A stretch of 64,000 nt of DNA from Methylorubrum thiocyanatum (GTDB taxonomy: Bacteria > Pseudomonadota > Alphaproteobacteria > Rhizobiales > Beijerinckiaceae): assembly GCA_014138645.1 (NCBI GenBank), contig JACJIB010000011.1, positions 101,272 through 165,271 on the forward strand, read 5' to 3'. The position numbers and the translations under genes were made by a program. The notes under the pieces were generated by a model. It worked only from the letters and a program-made list of their open reading frames with translations, had not been told where the DNA came from and ran no database searches. Below, piece by piece: positions 1 to 8,349 of the stretch; position 1 is the first letter of the stretch; every line of letters begins with the position of its first letter.

Positions 1-1
1 C

Positions 2-955
2 GCCATCGCTTTGGCTCCGCGCACCGTCGCCGCGGTGCTGACCGGCATCGCTGCGGCCGCCACGGTCTTCACCCTGGTGCAGCCTCTGCTTGAGGGTGAC
101 CAGCTCGCCAAGCGGATGAAGCTCGTCAGCGATGAGCGCGAGCAGATCCGTCAGCGCGAGCGAGAGCGGCTCAACAGCCGCGCGAGCCTGCGCGTCGAGC
201 CCAAAGCCTACATGAAGCGGGTCGTCGAGCAGTTCAATCTCAGCCGCTGGCTCGGCACCGAGACCGCCAAAGCGAAGCTGGTCCGCGCGGGGTATCGCGG
301 CGGTGGCGCGGAGACCGCTTTTCTGTTCTTCCGCCTCGTGATGCCGATCGCCGTCACAGCGGTAGCCTTGTTCTACCTGTTCCTGCTGGAAGTGCTCGAC
401 CAGCCCCTCATGGTCCGGGCCGGCCTCGTCCTGGCCGCCGGCTTCTTCGGCTTCAAACTGCCGGAGGTGTACCTGTCGAACATGACCACCAAGCGGCAGG
501 CGGAGATCCGCCGCGCTTGGCCCGACGCCCTCGACCTGTGCCTGATCTGCGTCGAGTCCGGTATGTCGGTCGAGAACGCCTTCCGGCGGGTCAGCCTGGA
601 AATCGCGAGCCAGTCGACCGTGCTCGCCGAGGAACTGGCGCTCCTGACGGCCGAGCTGTCCTTCCTGCCCGAGCGGCGCGTGGCCTATGAGAATCTTGCC
701 CTGCGCACGGGCCTCGAGAGCGTCAAATCGCTCACGACGGCGCTGATGCAGGCCGAGCGCTACGGCACGCCGGTGGGGCAGGCTCTGCGCGTGCTGGCGC
801 AGGAGAGCCGGGACTTCCGCATGACCGAGGCCGAGAAGAAGGCGGCCGCCCTCCCGCCGAAGCTGACCGTGCCGATGATCCTGTTCTTCCTGCCGGTGCT
901 GTTCGTGGTGCTCCTGACGCCCGCCGGCATCCAGGCCTACGCGCTGATGCAGTGA
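2..955 (+). CDS. tadC: Tad pilus assembly inner-membrane protein TadC (5' end outside window)
   Basis: Type II secretion F-domain protein of the tight-adherence (Flp pilus) machine, which with TadB forms the inner-membrane platform acted on by the TadA ATPase. Visible features are an N-terminal membrane segment, a basic coiled cytoplasmic stretch, a pair of membrane segments near the middle, the GspF-type core (RRAWPDALDLCLICVESGMS, then GTPVGQALRVLAQESR) and a C-terminal hydrophobic segment. The frame is open to the left window edge. The first start-like codon inside is a TTG at 11, but TadC proteins normally carry some extra N-terminal residues, so the true start is probably upstream. TadB and TadA would be expected to the left. 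Confidence 0.85.
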   Translation, partial: AIALAPRTVAAVLTGIAAAATVFTLVQPLLEGDQLAKRMKLVSDEREQIRQRERERLNSRASLRVEPKAYMKRVVEQFNLSRWLGTETAKAKLVRAGYRGGGAETAFLFFRLVMPIAVTAVALFYLFLLEVLDQPLMVRAGLVLAAGFFGFKLPEVYLSNMTTKRQAEIRRAWPDALDLCLICVESGMSVENAFRRVSLEIASQSTVLAEELALLTAELSFLPERRVAYENLALRTGLESVKSLTTALMQAERYGTPVGQALRVLAQESRDFRMTEAEKKAAALPPKLTVPMILFFLPVLFVVLLTPAGIQAYALMQ

Positions 956-1069
956 GTCTTCGTCGGCGTCGCGGGTCGGCGTCGCACGCACGGGCCGGGC
1001 GCATCCCCGGATGCGCTCCGCCGTTCGATGCTGTAGCCACGCGCGGATCTCCACCGCGACGGGGCACCT

Positions 1070-2068
1070 ATGGCTCTGCTTTCCCTCGATGACCTCGCTC
1101 CCGGCCAGGAATACACGGCCGGTCCGCTCACGGTGACCCGGGACGAACTCGTCGCCTTCGCCCGCCGGTACGATCCCCAGCCCTTCCACCTCGACGAGGA
1201 GGCCGCGAAGCGGACCTTCGTCGGCACGCTAATCGGGTCGGGCTGGCAGACGGCGGCTCTCGGAATGCGCCTGTTCGCGCAGGCGCTGATCACGCACTCG
1301 ACCTCGATGGGGTCTCCCGGCATCACCGCCCTGCGCTGGCTGCGGCCCGTGCGGCCGGGGGACACTCTGAGCGCCGTCATCCGCGTCGAGGAGGTCCGCC
1401 CCTCCTCCTCGAAGCCTGACCGCGGCATGGCGCGGCTGGCGATGACGCTGACGAACGGACGGGGTGAGGCGGTGATGACCCAGGCCTTCGCCGTCCTGTT
1501 CGCCCGCGCCGGCGCCGTGCCGGCCCCGCGCCCGGTCGAGCTGGCGGCTGAAACCGGCCCCGTGCCGGAGCCCGACGACGCGATCCCGCTGCCCTACCTC
1601 GCGCAAGCCGAGCTTGGCGCCATCCGCGATCTCGGCGCCTACCGCTTCGAGGCGGACGACATCGTCGCCTTCGCCCGCGCCTACGACCCGCAGGTCTTCC
1701 ACCTCGATGCCGAGGCGGCGCGGGCGACGCATTTCGGCGCGCTCTGCGCCTCGGGCTGGCAGACTGCTTCCGTGTGGATGAAGCGGCTCAATGCGACCTT
1801 CGCCCGCGACATCGCCTTCACCGCGCGCTCCGGCCCGGTGCCGCAACTCGGCCCCTCGCCGGGCTTCAAGGATCTGAAATGGCTGCGGCCGGTCTATGCC
1901 GGCGATACGATCCGCTACGCCAGCACGCTGATCGACCGGCGCGCCTCCGCCTCGCGCCCCGGCTGGGGCATCGCCACGCACCACAACACCGCGCAGAACC
2001 AGCGCGGCGAGCCGGTCTTCGAATTCACCGGCACGGTGTTCTGGCAGTGGGAGCCATCGGCGGCATGA
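1070..2068 (+). CDS. Tandem MaoC-like hotdog dehydratase
   Basis: A 332-residue protein made of two MaoC-type hotdog domains, roughly residues 15-150 and 185-325. Each carries the same signature: a YDPQ-x-FHLD-x-EAA segment followed by SGWQTA. Such proteins hydrate or dehydrate enoyl-CoA thioesters; the exact substrate cannot be told. Double-hotdog hydratases often keep only one active half, but here both halves keep the D/H-containing motif. The stop overlaps the start of the next gene (ATGA), so the two are translationally coupled, suggesting a shared acyl or organic-acid pathway. An upstream gap of about 110 bases shows no distinctive site. Confidence 0.85.
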   Translation: MALLSLDDLAPGQEYTAGPLTVTRDELVAFARRYDPQPFHLDEEAAKRTFVGTLIGSGWQTAALGMRLFAQALITHSTSMGSPGITALRWLRPVRPGDTLSAVIRVEEVRPSSSKPDRGMARLAMTLTNGRGEAVMTQAFAVLFARAGAVPAPRPVELAAETGPVPEPDDAIPLPYLAQAELGAIRDLGAYRFEADDIVAFARAYDPQVFHLDAEAARATHFGALCASGWQTASVWMKRLNATFARDIAFTARSGPVPQLGPSPGFKDLKWLRPVYAGDTIRYASTLIDRRASASRPGWGIATHHNTAQNQRGEPVFEFTGTVFWQWEPSAA

Positions 2069-3327
2069 GCCCTCCCTCCGCCCGCCGGATCCTGGTCGCG
2101 AGCTTCGTCGGCACCGCGATCGAGTTCTACGACTTCTATATCTACGCCACCGCCGCCGCCCTGGTGATCGGCCCGATCTTCTTTCCCCAGGGCGAGCCCG
2201 GGGTGCAGACGCTTCAGGCGTTCGCGACCTTCGCCATCGCCTTCCTGGCGCGGCCGGTCGGGGCGGCGGCCTTCGGGCATTTCGGCGACCGGATCGGGCG
2301 CAAGGCGACGCTGGTCGCCTCGCTGATGATCATGGGCGCCTCCACCGTCCTGATCGGCTGCCTGCCGGGTTATGCCAGCATCGGCTGGTGGGCACCGGCC
2401 CTGCTCTGCCTGCTGCGGTTCGGCCAGGGCGTCGGCTTCGGCGGGGAATGGGGCGGGGCGGCGCTGCTCGCGGTCGAGAATGCGCCGCCGGGTCGCCGCG
2501 CCCTCTACGGCATCTTCCCGCAGCTCGGCGCGCCGATCGGCTTCATCGCCGCCAACCTCCTGTTCCTCGGGCTCAGCGTCTCCCTGACGCCGGCGGATTT
2601 CGAGTCCTGGGGCTGGCGGCTGCCCTTCCTCGCCTCTGCGGCCCTGGTCGGCGTCGGGCTCTATGTCCGCCTCAAGCTCACCGAGACGCCGGCCTTCCGC
2701 GCGGCGCTGGAACAGGCGGCGCCCGAGCGGGTGCCGCTCGCCACGATCTTCTCCGCGCATCGGCGCGCCACCCTGCTCGGCACGCTGGCGATGGTGGCGG
2801 CCTACGCCGTCTTCTATCTCTCGACCGTCTTCGCGCTGAGCTACGGCACCGGAACGCTCGGCTACCCGCGAAAGACCTTCCTGCTGTTCGAGTGCGTGGC
2901 GATCCTGTTCATGGCGCTGGCGATCCCGCTCTCGGGCTGGGCCGCCGACCGGTTCGGGCGCAAGCCGGTGATGGTCTCGGGCCTTCTCGTCACCGCCACG
3001 CTCGGGGCCGTGCTCGGGCCGATGCTCGGCAGCGGCGAGCCCGCCCTTGTTCTCGGCTTCCTCTGTCTCGCGCTGTTCGCCATGGGCTGGATCTTCGGGC
3101 CGATGGGGGCGCTGCTGCCGGAGCTATTCCCGACCCGGGTGCGCTACACGGGCGCCTCCGTCACCTACAATCTCGCCGGCATCGTCGGCGCCTCCGGCGC
3201 GCCCTTCGCCGCGCAGTGGCTCGCGGATCGGGGCGGCATCGGCTTCGTCGGGCTCTACCTCGCCGCCGCGGCGGGGATCAGCCTCGCGGCCATCCTCGCC
3301 ATGCCGGAGACCGGACGGGACGCCTGA
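2065..3327 (+). CDS. MFS transporter, metabolite:H+ symporter (MHS) type
   Basis: A 420-residue, 12-helix major facilitator. It opens with the MHS-family hallmark (ASFVGTAIEFYDFYIY) and has the loop 2-3 motif GHFGDRIGRK, the helix-4 RFGQGVGFGGEWGGAALLAVE segment and a second DRFGRKP motif in the C-half. Relatives import dicarboxylates, shikimate, proline/betaine or alpha-ketoglutarate; substrate not assignable. The ATG at 2065 overlaps the preceding MaoC stop, and the open frame further upstream is a shadow of that gene. Coupling with a CoA-ester hydratase suggests uptake of an organic acid that is then activated and degraded (inference). Confidence 0.88.
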   Translation: MSPPSARRILVASFVGTAIEFYDFYIYATAAALVIGPIFFPQGEPGVQTLQAFATFAIAFLARPVGAAAFGHFGDRIGRKATLVASLMIMGASTVLIGCLPGYASIGWWAPALLCLLRFGQGVGFGGEWGGAALLAVENAPPGRRALYGIFPQLGAPIGFIAANLLFLGLSVSLTPADFESWGWRLPFLASAALVGVGLYVRLKLTETPAFRAALEQAAPERVPLATIFSAHRRATLLGTLAMVAAYAVFYLSTVFALSYGTGTLGYPRKTFLLFECVAILFMALAIPLSGWAADRFGRKPVMVSGLLVTATLGAVLGPMLGSGEPALVLGFLCLALFAMGWIFGPMGALLPELFPTRVRYTGASVTYNLAGIVGASGAPFAAQWLADRGGIGFVGLYLAAAAGISLAAILAMPETGRDA

Positions 3328-3353
3328 GGCCCGCCGTCGGCGGCGCGCGAAAC

Positions 3354-3383
3354 GATTGCGCGCGATTTATATTGTGCGCAATC
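3354..3383 (+). promoter_or_regulatory. Inverted-repeat operator upstream of ohr
   Basis: Perfect 8-bp arms GATTGCGC (3354-3361) and GCGCAATC (3376-3383) around an AT-rich 14-bp centre (GATTTATATTGT within it), about 70 bases before the ohr start. The AT-rich centre could hold the promoter -10. MarR-family OhrR repressors bind palindromes at such a place. No ohrR gene lies in the window, so the regulator would act in trans. Confidence 0.55.
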
Positions 3384-3454
3384 GAAATGTCGGTTATGCC
3401 CGTTCCAAGCCGAACGGATCGGCTCGACCGAAACCGAGCACGAGGACGTATCCC

Positions 3455-3880
3455 ATGACCGTCGATGTGAAGTACCGCACCACCGCCTCCGCCACGGGCG
3501 GTCGCGACGGCTCCGCCCGCACCGAGGACGGCAGCTTCCAGGTCCAGCTCTCGACTCCGAAGGAACTCGGCGGCGCGGGCGGTTCCGGCGCCAATCCCGA
3601 GCAGCTCTTCGCCGCGGGCTACTCGGCCTGCTTCATCGGCGCCCTGAAGGTCGCCGGCGGTCAGCTCAAGCTGAAGGTTCCGGCCGACGCCACCGTCACC
3701 GCGACCGTCGGCATCGGCCCGCGCTCAGAGGGCGGCTTCGGCATCACCGCCGACCTCAAGGTCAGCCTGCCGGGTCTCGAACGGGCCGACGCCGAGCGCC
3801 TCGTCGAGGCGGCCCACCAGATCTGCCCGTATTCGAATGCGACGCGCGGCAATGTCGATGTCGGGCTGACGCTGGCCTGA
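3455..3880 (+). CDS. ohr: Organic hydroperoxide resistance protein Ohr (OsmC family)
   Basis: A 141-residue thiol peroxidase that reduces organic hydroperoxides in the cytoplasm. The start at 3455 gives MTVDVKYRTTASATGGRDG, the standard Ohr N-terminus. Both catalytic cysteines are in their usual contexts: NPEQLFAAGYSACFIGAL (Cys of the reactive pair, around residue 60) and HQICPYSNATRGNVDV near the C-terminus. Length is typical for Ohr. It stands alone behind a strong palindrome (3354-3383), consistent with peroxide-induced derepression by an OhrR-type regulator. It converges on the CoA-binding gene across a palindromic intergenic repeat. Confidence 0.95.
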   Translation: MTVDVKYRTTASATGGRDGSARTEDGSFQVQLSTPKELGGAGGSGANPEQLFAAGYSACFIGALKVAGGQLKLKVPADATVTATVGIGPRSEGGFGITADLKVSLPGLERADAERLVEAAHQICPYSNATRGNVDVGLTLA

Positions 3881-3905
3881 GCTGCCCCTTTCGATCCTAT
3901 GAACC

Positions 3906-3948
3906 CCTCATCCTGAGGCGCCGCTTCGCTGCGCATCTCAGGACGAGG
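3906..3948. repeat. Intergenic palindrome, likely bidirectional terminator
   Basis: Arms CCTCATCCTGAG (3906-3917) and CTCAGGACGAGG (3937-3948) match in 11 of 12 pairs, with a GC-rich centre that can itself pair (GCGCC...GCGC). It sits between the convergent ohr and CoA-binding genes. Palindromes of this style recur between genes in Rhizobiales. There is no T-run, so a dispersed repeat acting as a transcript end is as likely as a true intrinsic terminator. Confidence 0.6.
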
Positions 3949-3962
3949 GAGAGATGGGGAGG

Positions 3963-4544
3963 TTACGGTCCCTCGATCGTCCGCTTCTGCACCCCGCCCT
4001 TGGCCATCACCGGCTTCTTCGCGCTGAGGATGCGGGAATTCACGCCCGTCCAGCCGATCTCGCCGGAGAGCCGGCCGTACTCGATCTTCGGGCAGCGGTT
4101 CATGATCACCGTCACGCCCGCTTCTTCCGCCCGCGCGGCTGCCGCGTCGTCGCGCACGCCGAGCTGCATCCAGATCACCTTCGGCGGTACCGGCAGCGCC
4201 AGCGCCTCATCGACCAGCGGCCCCGCCGCGGCGGAGTTGCGGAAGATCTCGACCATGTCGACCGGCCCGGTCAGCTCGGAGAGCCGGGCGATGACCGGAC
4301 GGCCGAGCAGGCTCTGGCCCGCCAGCCCCGGATTGACCGGCGTCACCGTATAGCCGCGCTCGGAGAGATACTTGAAGACGATGTAGCTCGGCCGCGCCGG
4401 GTTGGCCGAGGCGCCGACCAGGGCGATGGAGTGCGTCGCCTTGAGGACGGCGCGGATCTGCGCATCGGGATAGCGGTCGTGCCGGGTGGCGATGCCGTCC
4501 GGTGCGTTGTCGATCGTCGGGATCATGCCGCCCTTGTCCGCCAT
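3963..4544 (-). CDS. CoA-binding domain protein (YccU-like)
   Basis: A 193-residue Rossmann-type CoA_binding_2 protein. The N-terminal nucleotide-binding segment reads SIALVGASANPARPSYIVFKYL and is followed by the conserved GYTVTPVNPG, the VDMVEIFRNS stretch and the IWMQLGV / VIMNRCPKIEYGRL motifs found throughout the family. It resembles the CoA-binding half of succinyl-CoA synthetase alpha but lacks the catalytic ligase part, so its role is probably CoA or nucleotide sensing; no reaction is established. It starts divergently 26 bases from the thioesterase gene, so the two may share a promoter region and a thioester-related function. Confidence 0.85.
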   Translation of the reverse strand: MADKGGMIPTIDNAPDGIATRHDRYPDAQIRAVLKATHSIALVGASANPARPSYIVFKYLSERGYTVTPVNPGLAGQSLLGRPVIARLSELTGPVDMVEIFRNSAAAGPLVDEALALPVPPKVIWMQLGVRDDAAAARAEEAGVTVIMNRCPKIEYGRLSGEIGWTGVNSRILSAKKPVMAKGGVQKRTIEGP

Positions 4545-4570
4545 GCGCGGGCATGCTGCAAGGCTTGGGC

Positions 4571-5002
4571 ATGAGCGAGACCGTGATGAGCCTGGAGGAG
4601 ACCGCCGCCTTCCTCGAGCGGGATTTTCCGCAGATGAACGCGGGCGGGCGCCACTTCCATCTGGAGGCGGTGGGGCCGCTCTCCGCGCGGATGCGCCTCG
4701 ACTATCACGAGCGCCACCTGCGTCCCGGCGGCACGGTCTCCGGCCCGTCGATGATGGCGCTGGCCGATTACGCGCTCTACGCGGCGATCCTCGCGAATAT
4801 CGGCCCGGTGGCGCTTGCCGTGACGACGAGCCTGAACGTCAACTTCCTGCGCCGGCCCGGCCCCGCTGCCCTCGTTGCCGAGTGCCGCCTCATGAAGCTC
4901 GGGCGGCGTCTCGCGGTGGGCGAGGTCGCGATCCGGTCCGCCGGCGCCGAGGCGCTCGTCGCCCACGCCACCGGCACCTACTCGATCCCGCCGGAGCGGT
5001 GA
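4571..5002 (+). CDS. PaaI-family hotdog thioesterase
   Basis: A 143-residue single hotdog domain. The characteristic HLRPGGTVSGPSMMALADYA segment holds the PaaI/acyl-CoA thioesterase II signature (G-G-x-x-x-G-x-x-x-x-x-x-D), followed by VTTSLNVNFLRRPGP, the conserved central strand. These enzymes hydrolyse acyl- or phenylacetyl-CoA thioesters; specificity unknown. The ATG at 4571 is chosen because it fits family length; an in-frame ATG at 4502 would overlap the divergent neighbour, and 4586 is a further alternative. It is divergent from a CoA-binding protein. Confidence 0.85.
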   Translation: MSETVMSLEETAAFLERDFPQMNAGGRHFHLEAVGPLSARMRLDYHERHLRPGGTVSGPSMMALADYALYAAILANIGPVALAVTTSLNVNFLRRPGPAALVAECRLMKLGRRLAVGEVAIRSAGAEALVAHATGTYSIPPER

Positions 5003-5026
5003 GGCCGCGCGCTTGCGCGGCGCGGC

Positions 5027-6343
5027 CTACTCGGCCGGCGCGACCAGCGTCGAGGGCGTTCTGGGCGGCACATCCGTCGAGCGCGGCTCGTAGGCGAAGG
5101 TCTCGGGCATGAACAGCAGGTAGAGCGCGAAGCCCGCCGCCGCGATCGCCGCGAGCACGAGGAAGGCCGCCGAGTAGCCCGCTCCGACGATGACCACGCC
5201 CGCAAGCGTCGCGCTCAGGGCCGCGCCGAGACCCTGCGCCGTCGCCACCGCGCCCTGCGCGACGTTGAACCGGCCGGTGCCGCGGGTGAGGTCGGCCACG
5301 ACGATCGGGAACAGCGCGCCGTAGATGCCGGCGCCGACGCCGTCCAGGCATTGCACCGCCACGAGGTAGAACGGGTTGTCGGAGAAGGTGTAGAGCACGC
5401 CGCGCAGGGCCAACACCCCGAAGGCCACGAGGAAGATCGGCTTGCGGCCGAAGCTGTCGGCCTTGGCGCCGACCAGGATCGCCATCGGCACCATCACGCA
5501 TTGGGCGGCGACGATGCAGACGGCGATCAGCGACGTCGCGTTGTCCTTGCCCACGACCTTGGTGAGCAATTGCCCGACGGAGGGCAGCATCGCCGCGTTG
5601 GCGAGGTGGAAGGCGGCGCAGAGCAGCGCGAACAGCAGAAGGTGGCGGTTGCGCAGGAGCAGGCTCAGGCCAGAGGGCTGCTCGCAGGTCTGGTCGGCGG
5701 CGCAGTCGAGGCCGCGGGCGAGGTCGTCGTCGATGGCGTCGGCCGGCACCATCAGCATCGCGGCGATGGAGCAGGCGGCGAGGATGCCCATCAGCCAGAA
5801 CACGACGATGGGGCCGAAGAGATAGGCGAGCCCGCCTGCGAGCATCGCCGAGACCGCATTGCCGGCATGGTTGAAGCCCTCGTTGCGGCCGATGCGCTTC
5901 GAGAACAGCCTCGGGCCGACGATGCCGAGGGTGATGCCGGTCAGCGCCGGCGCGAAGACCGAGCCGGCCATGCTCGCCAGCGCCTGCGTGCCGGCGACGA
6001 GGTAGAAATTCGAGATCCACGGCAGGACGAGGCAGCTCACCGTGACGACGACCGCCGCGGCGATGACGACGCTGCGCTTGGCGTTGGTGCGGTCGATCAG
6101 GGCGCCGGCCGGTGTCTGGGCGAGCAGGCCGGCGATGCCGGCGATCGTCATCACGAGGCCGATGGTCGCCTCGTTCCAGCCCTGGTCGGGGCCACGCACG
6201 GCCAGCAGGTAGATGGCGAGATAGGGGCCGAGGCCGTCGCGGACATCGGCGAGGGTGAGGTTGAGCAGGTCGAGCCCGTGCAGGGCGCGCCGGGACGGCG
6301 TCCGCGATACCGGAGTGGGGGAGGGCTGGGCGTCGATAGGCAT
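5027..6343 (-). CDS. MFS transporter, drug-efflux-like
   Basis: A major facilitator of about 438 residues with twelve predicted helices. The cytoplasmic loop 2-3 motif is present as GALIDRTNAKRSVV, and a second copy in the C-half reads GAKADSFGRKPIF. The segment VFAPALTGITLGIVGPRLFSKRIGRNEGFNHAGNAVSAM in the middle is typical of a subgroup of bacterial MFS proteins of unknown substrate. The chosen ATG (6343) begins MPIDAQPSPTPV; an in-frame ATG at 6409 would add 22 residues and cannot be excluded. It is divergent from the diguanylate cyclase gene and convergent with the thioesterase. Efflux is inferred from family only. Confidence 0.8.
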   Translation of the reverse strand: MPIDAQPSPTPVSRTPSRRALHGLDLLNLTLADVRDGLGPYLAIYLLAVRGPDQGWNEATIGLVMTIAGIAGLLAQTPAGALIDRTNAKRSVVIAAAVVVTVSCLVLPWISNFYLVAGTQALASMAGSVFAPALTGITLGIVGPRLFSKRIGRNEGFNHAGNAVSAMLAGGLAYLFGPIVVFWLMGILAACSIAAMLMVPADAIDDDLARGLDCAADQTCEQPSGLSLLLRNRHLLLFALLCAAFHLANAAMLPSVGQLLTKVVGKDNATSLIAVCIVAAQCVMVPMAILVGAKADSFGRKPIFLVAFGVLALRGVLYTFSDNPFYLVAVQCLDGVGAGIYGALFPIVVADLTRGTGRFNVAQGAVATAQGLGAALSATLAGVVIVGAGYSAAFLVLAAIAAAGFALYLLFMPETFAYEPRSTDVPPRTPSTLVAPAE

Positions 6344-6418
6344 CGGCGTGTTCCAGGCGCGTGCAACGCCCCGGAAGGCGACGGCCAGCCTCCGGATAAG
6401 GCGATGCATGATCGAGTG

Positions 6419-6518
6419 TTTCGACCGTCGAAGGGTACGAAGCGTCCCAGAAATGCGTCGGGGATCGGTTCGATCCCGGCGCTAAGGCTCGGGCGCAGGC
6501 TTCGTTCCGACGGTCGAA
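6419..6518. repeat. Inverted repeat in the MFS/diguanylate cyclase intergenic region
   Basis: The roughly 370-base space between the divergent genes holds TTCGACCGTCGAA (6419-6431, itself nearly palindromic) and TTCCGACGGTCGAA (6505-6518), inverted copies sharing an 11-bp core. Two such copies about 75 bp apart between divergent genes could be paired operators. The rest of the gap (6520-6711) shows no gene, terminator or recognisable promoter. Confidence 0.4.
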
Positions 6519-6711
6519 TGATTTAATCCATCGGCGACCATCAAGTCTTCGTGTTGCCGGGGCGTCCGGAATTGGCGGCGGCCGTCCACGGCAGGCGGTA
6601 ACGCCGTCTTAGTCATGGCGGCGACCGGCGCCCGGTCTCGCGTTTCCGAGGAAAGGTTTGCTTAGAGCCGAGCGCCGATAGAGGGCGCCCGCCACGTTTC
6701 GAACGAGTCCG

Positions 6712-8310
6712 ATGCGCAGCTCCGATGGCGAGAAGAACCAGGCGGACGGGGCCCCGTCGGTCGCGCTCCGGCGCGGACCGGCCCGGCACCTTCGCTCGGC
6801 CCGGAGCTGGATCGCCCTCGGTGTCCTCGCGCCGCTCGGCATGCTGGCTCTCTCGGCGGTGATGCTGTTCGATCTCAGGCGAGATGCCTGGGAGAAGGCC
6901 GAGCAGACCTCGAAGAATCTGCTCCAGGTGATCGAGCGCGACATCGCCCGTAACGTCGAGATCATCGACCTATCGCTTCAAGGCATCGTCGACACTCTGA
7001 AGATGCCGGGTTTGGCCGACATGGATCCGCGCCTGCGCCAGCTCGCACTGTTCGATCGCGCTACGACGGCACGCGACATGGGGGTCATGCTCGTCGTCGA
7101 CGAGAACGGAGACACGATCTTCGACGCGAAGACGGTCCCGGCCCGTCGGGTCAACAATGCGGATCGCGAATACTTCCAGCTCCACAAGGCACGGCCCGAT
7201 CACGGGCTGCAGATCAGCCCGCCCCTGATCTCGCGCCTCCTGGGCGAGCCGGTGACCGTGCTGAGCCGCCGCATCGACAAGCCTGACGGGTCCTTCGGCG
7301 GCGTGGTGCAGGCCAGCCTCAAGCTCGCCTATTTCAGCGCCCTGTTCGACCGGATCGGCCTCGGTCAGGACGGCGCAATCAACCTCTACCTGCGCGACGG
7401 CACCCGCCTGATGCGCTACCCCGCCGTGGAGGCCGATATCGGGGCGAACATCGCCGGAGCCCCGACCTTCCAACGCTTCCTCGCGGAGCGCAGCGGCAGC
7501 TTCACGGGCACCTCGGTTCGCGACGGGATCGAGCGTTACTACGCCTTCACCCAAGTCGGCGACCTGCCGCTCGTCCTCAATGTCGCGCTCGGGACGCGGG
7601 AGATCGAGGCCGAGTGGCAGAGCAAGGCCGTGGGCATCGGCCTCGCCATCCTCGTCCTGTGCGGATTGACAATTCTGCTCTCGCTGCTGTTCGGGCGGGA
7701 ACTGCGCCGCAGCGCCGCCATGCAGGCCGAACTGGCCCGGCTCGCGGGGACCGACCTCCTGACCGGGCTGCCGAACCGGCGCCGCTTCGAGGAAGCCTTC
7801 GAACAGGCTGCGAAAGCGTCGCGGCGCGCGGACCGGCCGCTCGCGCTCCTCGTGATCGATGCCGACCACTTCAAGCGCTACAACGACCGTCACGGGCACG
7901 CCGTCGGCGACGCGGTGCTTAAAAGCCTCGCGAGGAGTTTGACGGAGAGCCTTGGCCGGCCGAACGACCTCGCCGCCCGGGTCGGTGGGGAGGAGTTCGC
8001 CGTCCTGCTCCCCGATACGGATCGGGCCGGCGCCGCGCGCATCGCCGAAGCGATCCACGCGGCCGTTGCCGGCCTCGCCGTCCCCGCCGCCGGGATCGGC
8101 CCCGGGTCGATCACCGTGAGCATCGGCCTCGCCGTGACCGCGGGCGACCGGGCGACGGAGGATCTCTACCGGCGCGCCGATGCCGCCCTCTACGAGGCCA
8201 AGGAGAGCGGGCGCAACCGCACCTGCTGCGCCCCCGGCGCCGCGGAAGAGGCGCCCGACCGGCCGCCGACGCGCCTCACTGCTGCACCGCAGCGGCGCGT
8301 CGCGCGCTGA
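6712..8310 (+). CDS. Membrane diguanylate cyclase with periplasmic sensor (PDC/Cache-like)
   Basis: A 532-residue signalling protein making cyclic di-GMP. A membrane segment at about 33-55 is followed by a periplasmic domain of about 240 residues resembling double PDC/Cache sensors (REYFQLHKA, VTVLSRRIDKPDGSFGGVV), a second membrane segment at 306-328 and a GGDEF domain. The active-site loop is GGEEF (425-429), preceded by DLLTGLPNRR and the metal-binding VIDADHFKRYNDRHGH. RPND at 416-419 has exactly the spacing of an RxxD inhibitory site, so product inhibition is expected. No EAL domain. It is monocistronic; the ligand is unknown. Confidence 0.92.
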   Translation: MRSSDGEKNQADGAPSVALRRGPARHLRSARSWIALGVLAPLGMLALSAVMLFDLRRDAWEKAEQTSKNLLQVIERDIARNVEIIDLSLQGIVDTLKMPGLADMDPRLRQLALFDRATTARDMGVMLVVDENGDTIFDAKTVPARRVNNADREYFQLHKARPDHGLQISPPLISRLLGEPVTVLSRRIDKPDGSFGGVVQASLKLAYFSALFDRIGLGQDGAINLYLRDGTRLMRYPAVEADIGANIAGAPTFQRFLAERSGSFTGTSVRDGIERYYAFTQVGDLPLVLNVALGTREIEAEWQSKAVGIGLAILVLCGLTILLSLLFGRELRRSAAMQAELARLAGTDLLTGLPNRRRFEEAFEQAAKASRRADRPLALLVIDADHFKRYNDRHGHAVGDAVLKSLARSLTESLGRPNDLAARVGGEEFAVLLPDTDRAGAARIAEAIHAAVAGLAVPAAGIGPGSITVSIGLAVTAGDRATEDLYRRADAALYEAKESGRNRTCCAPGAAEEAPDRPPTRLTAAPQRRVAR

Positions 8311-8349
8311 GGCCGGGGCCGCTCCGGCGAGCCCGCTCGCGCGATGGCC

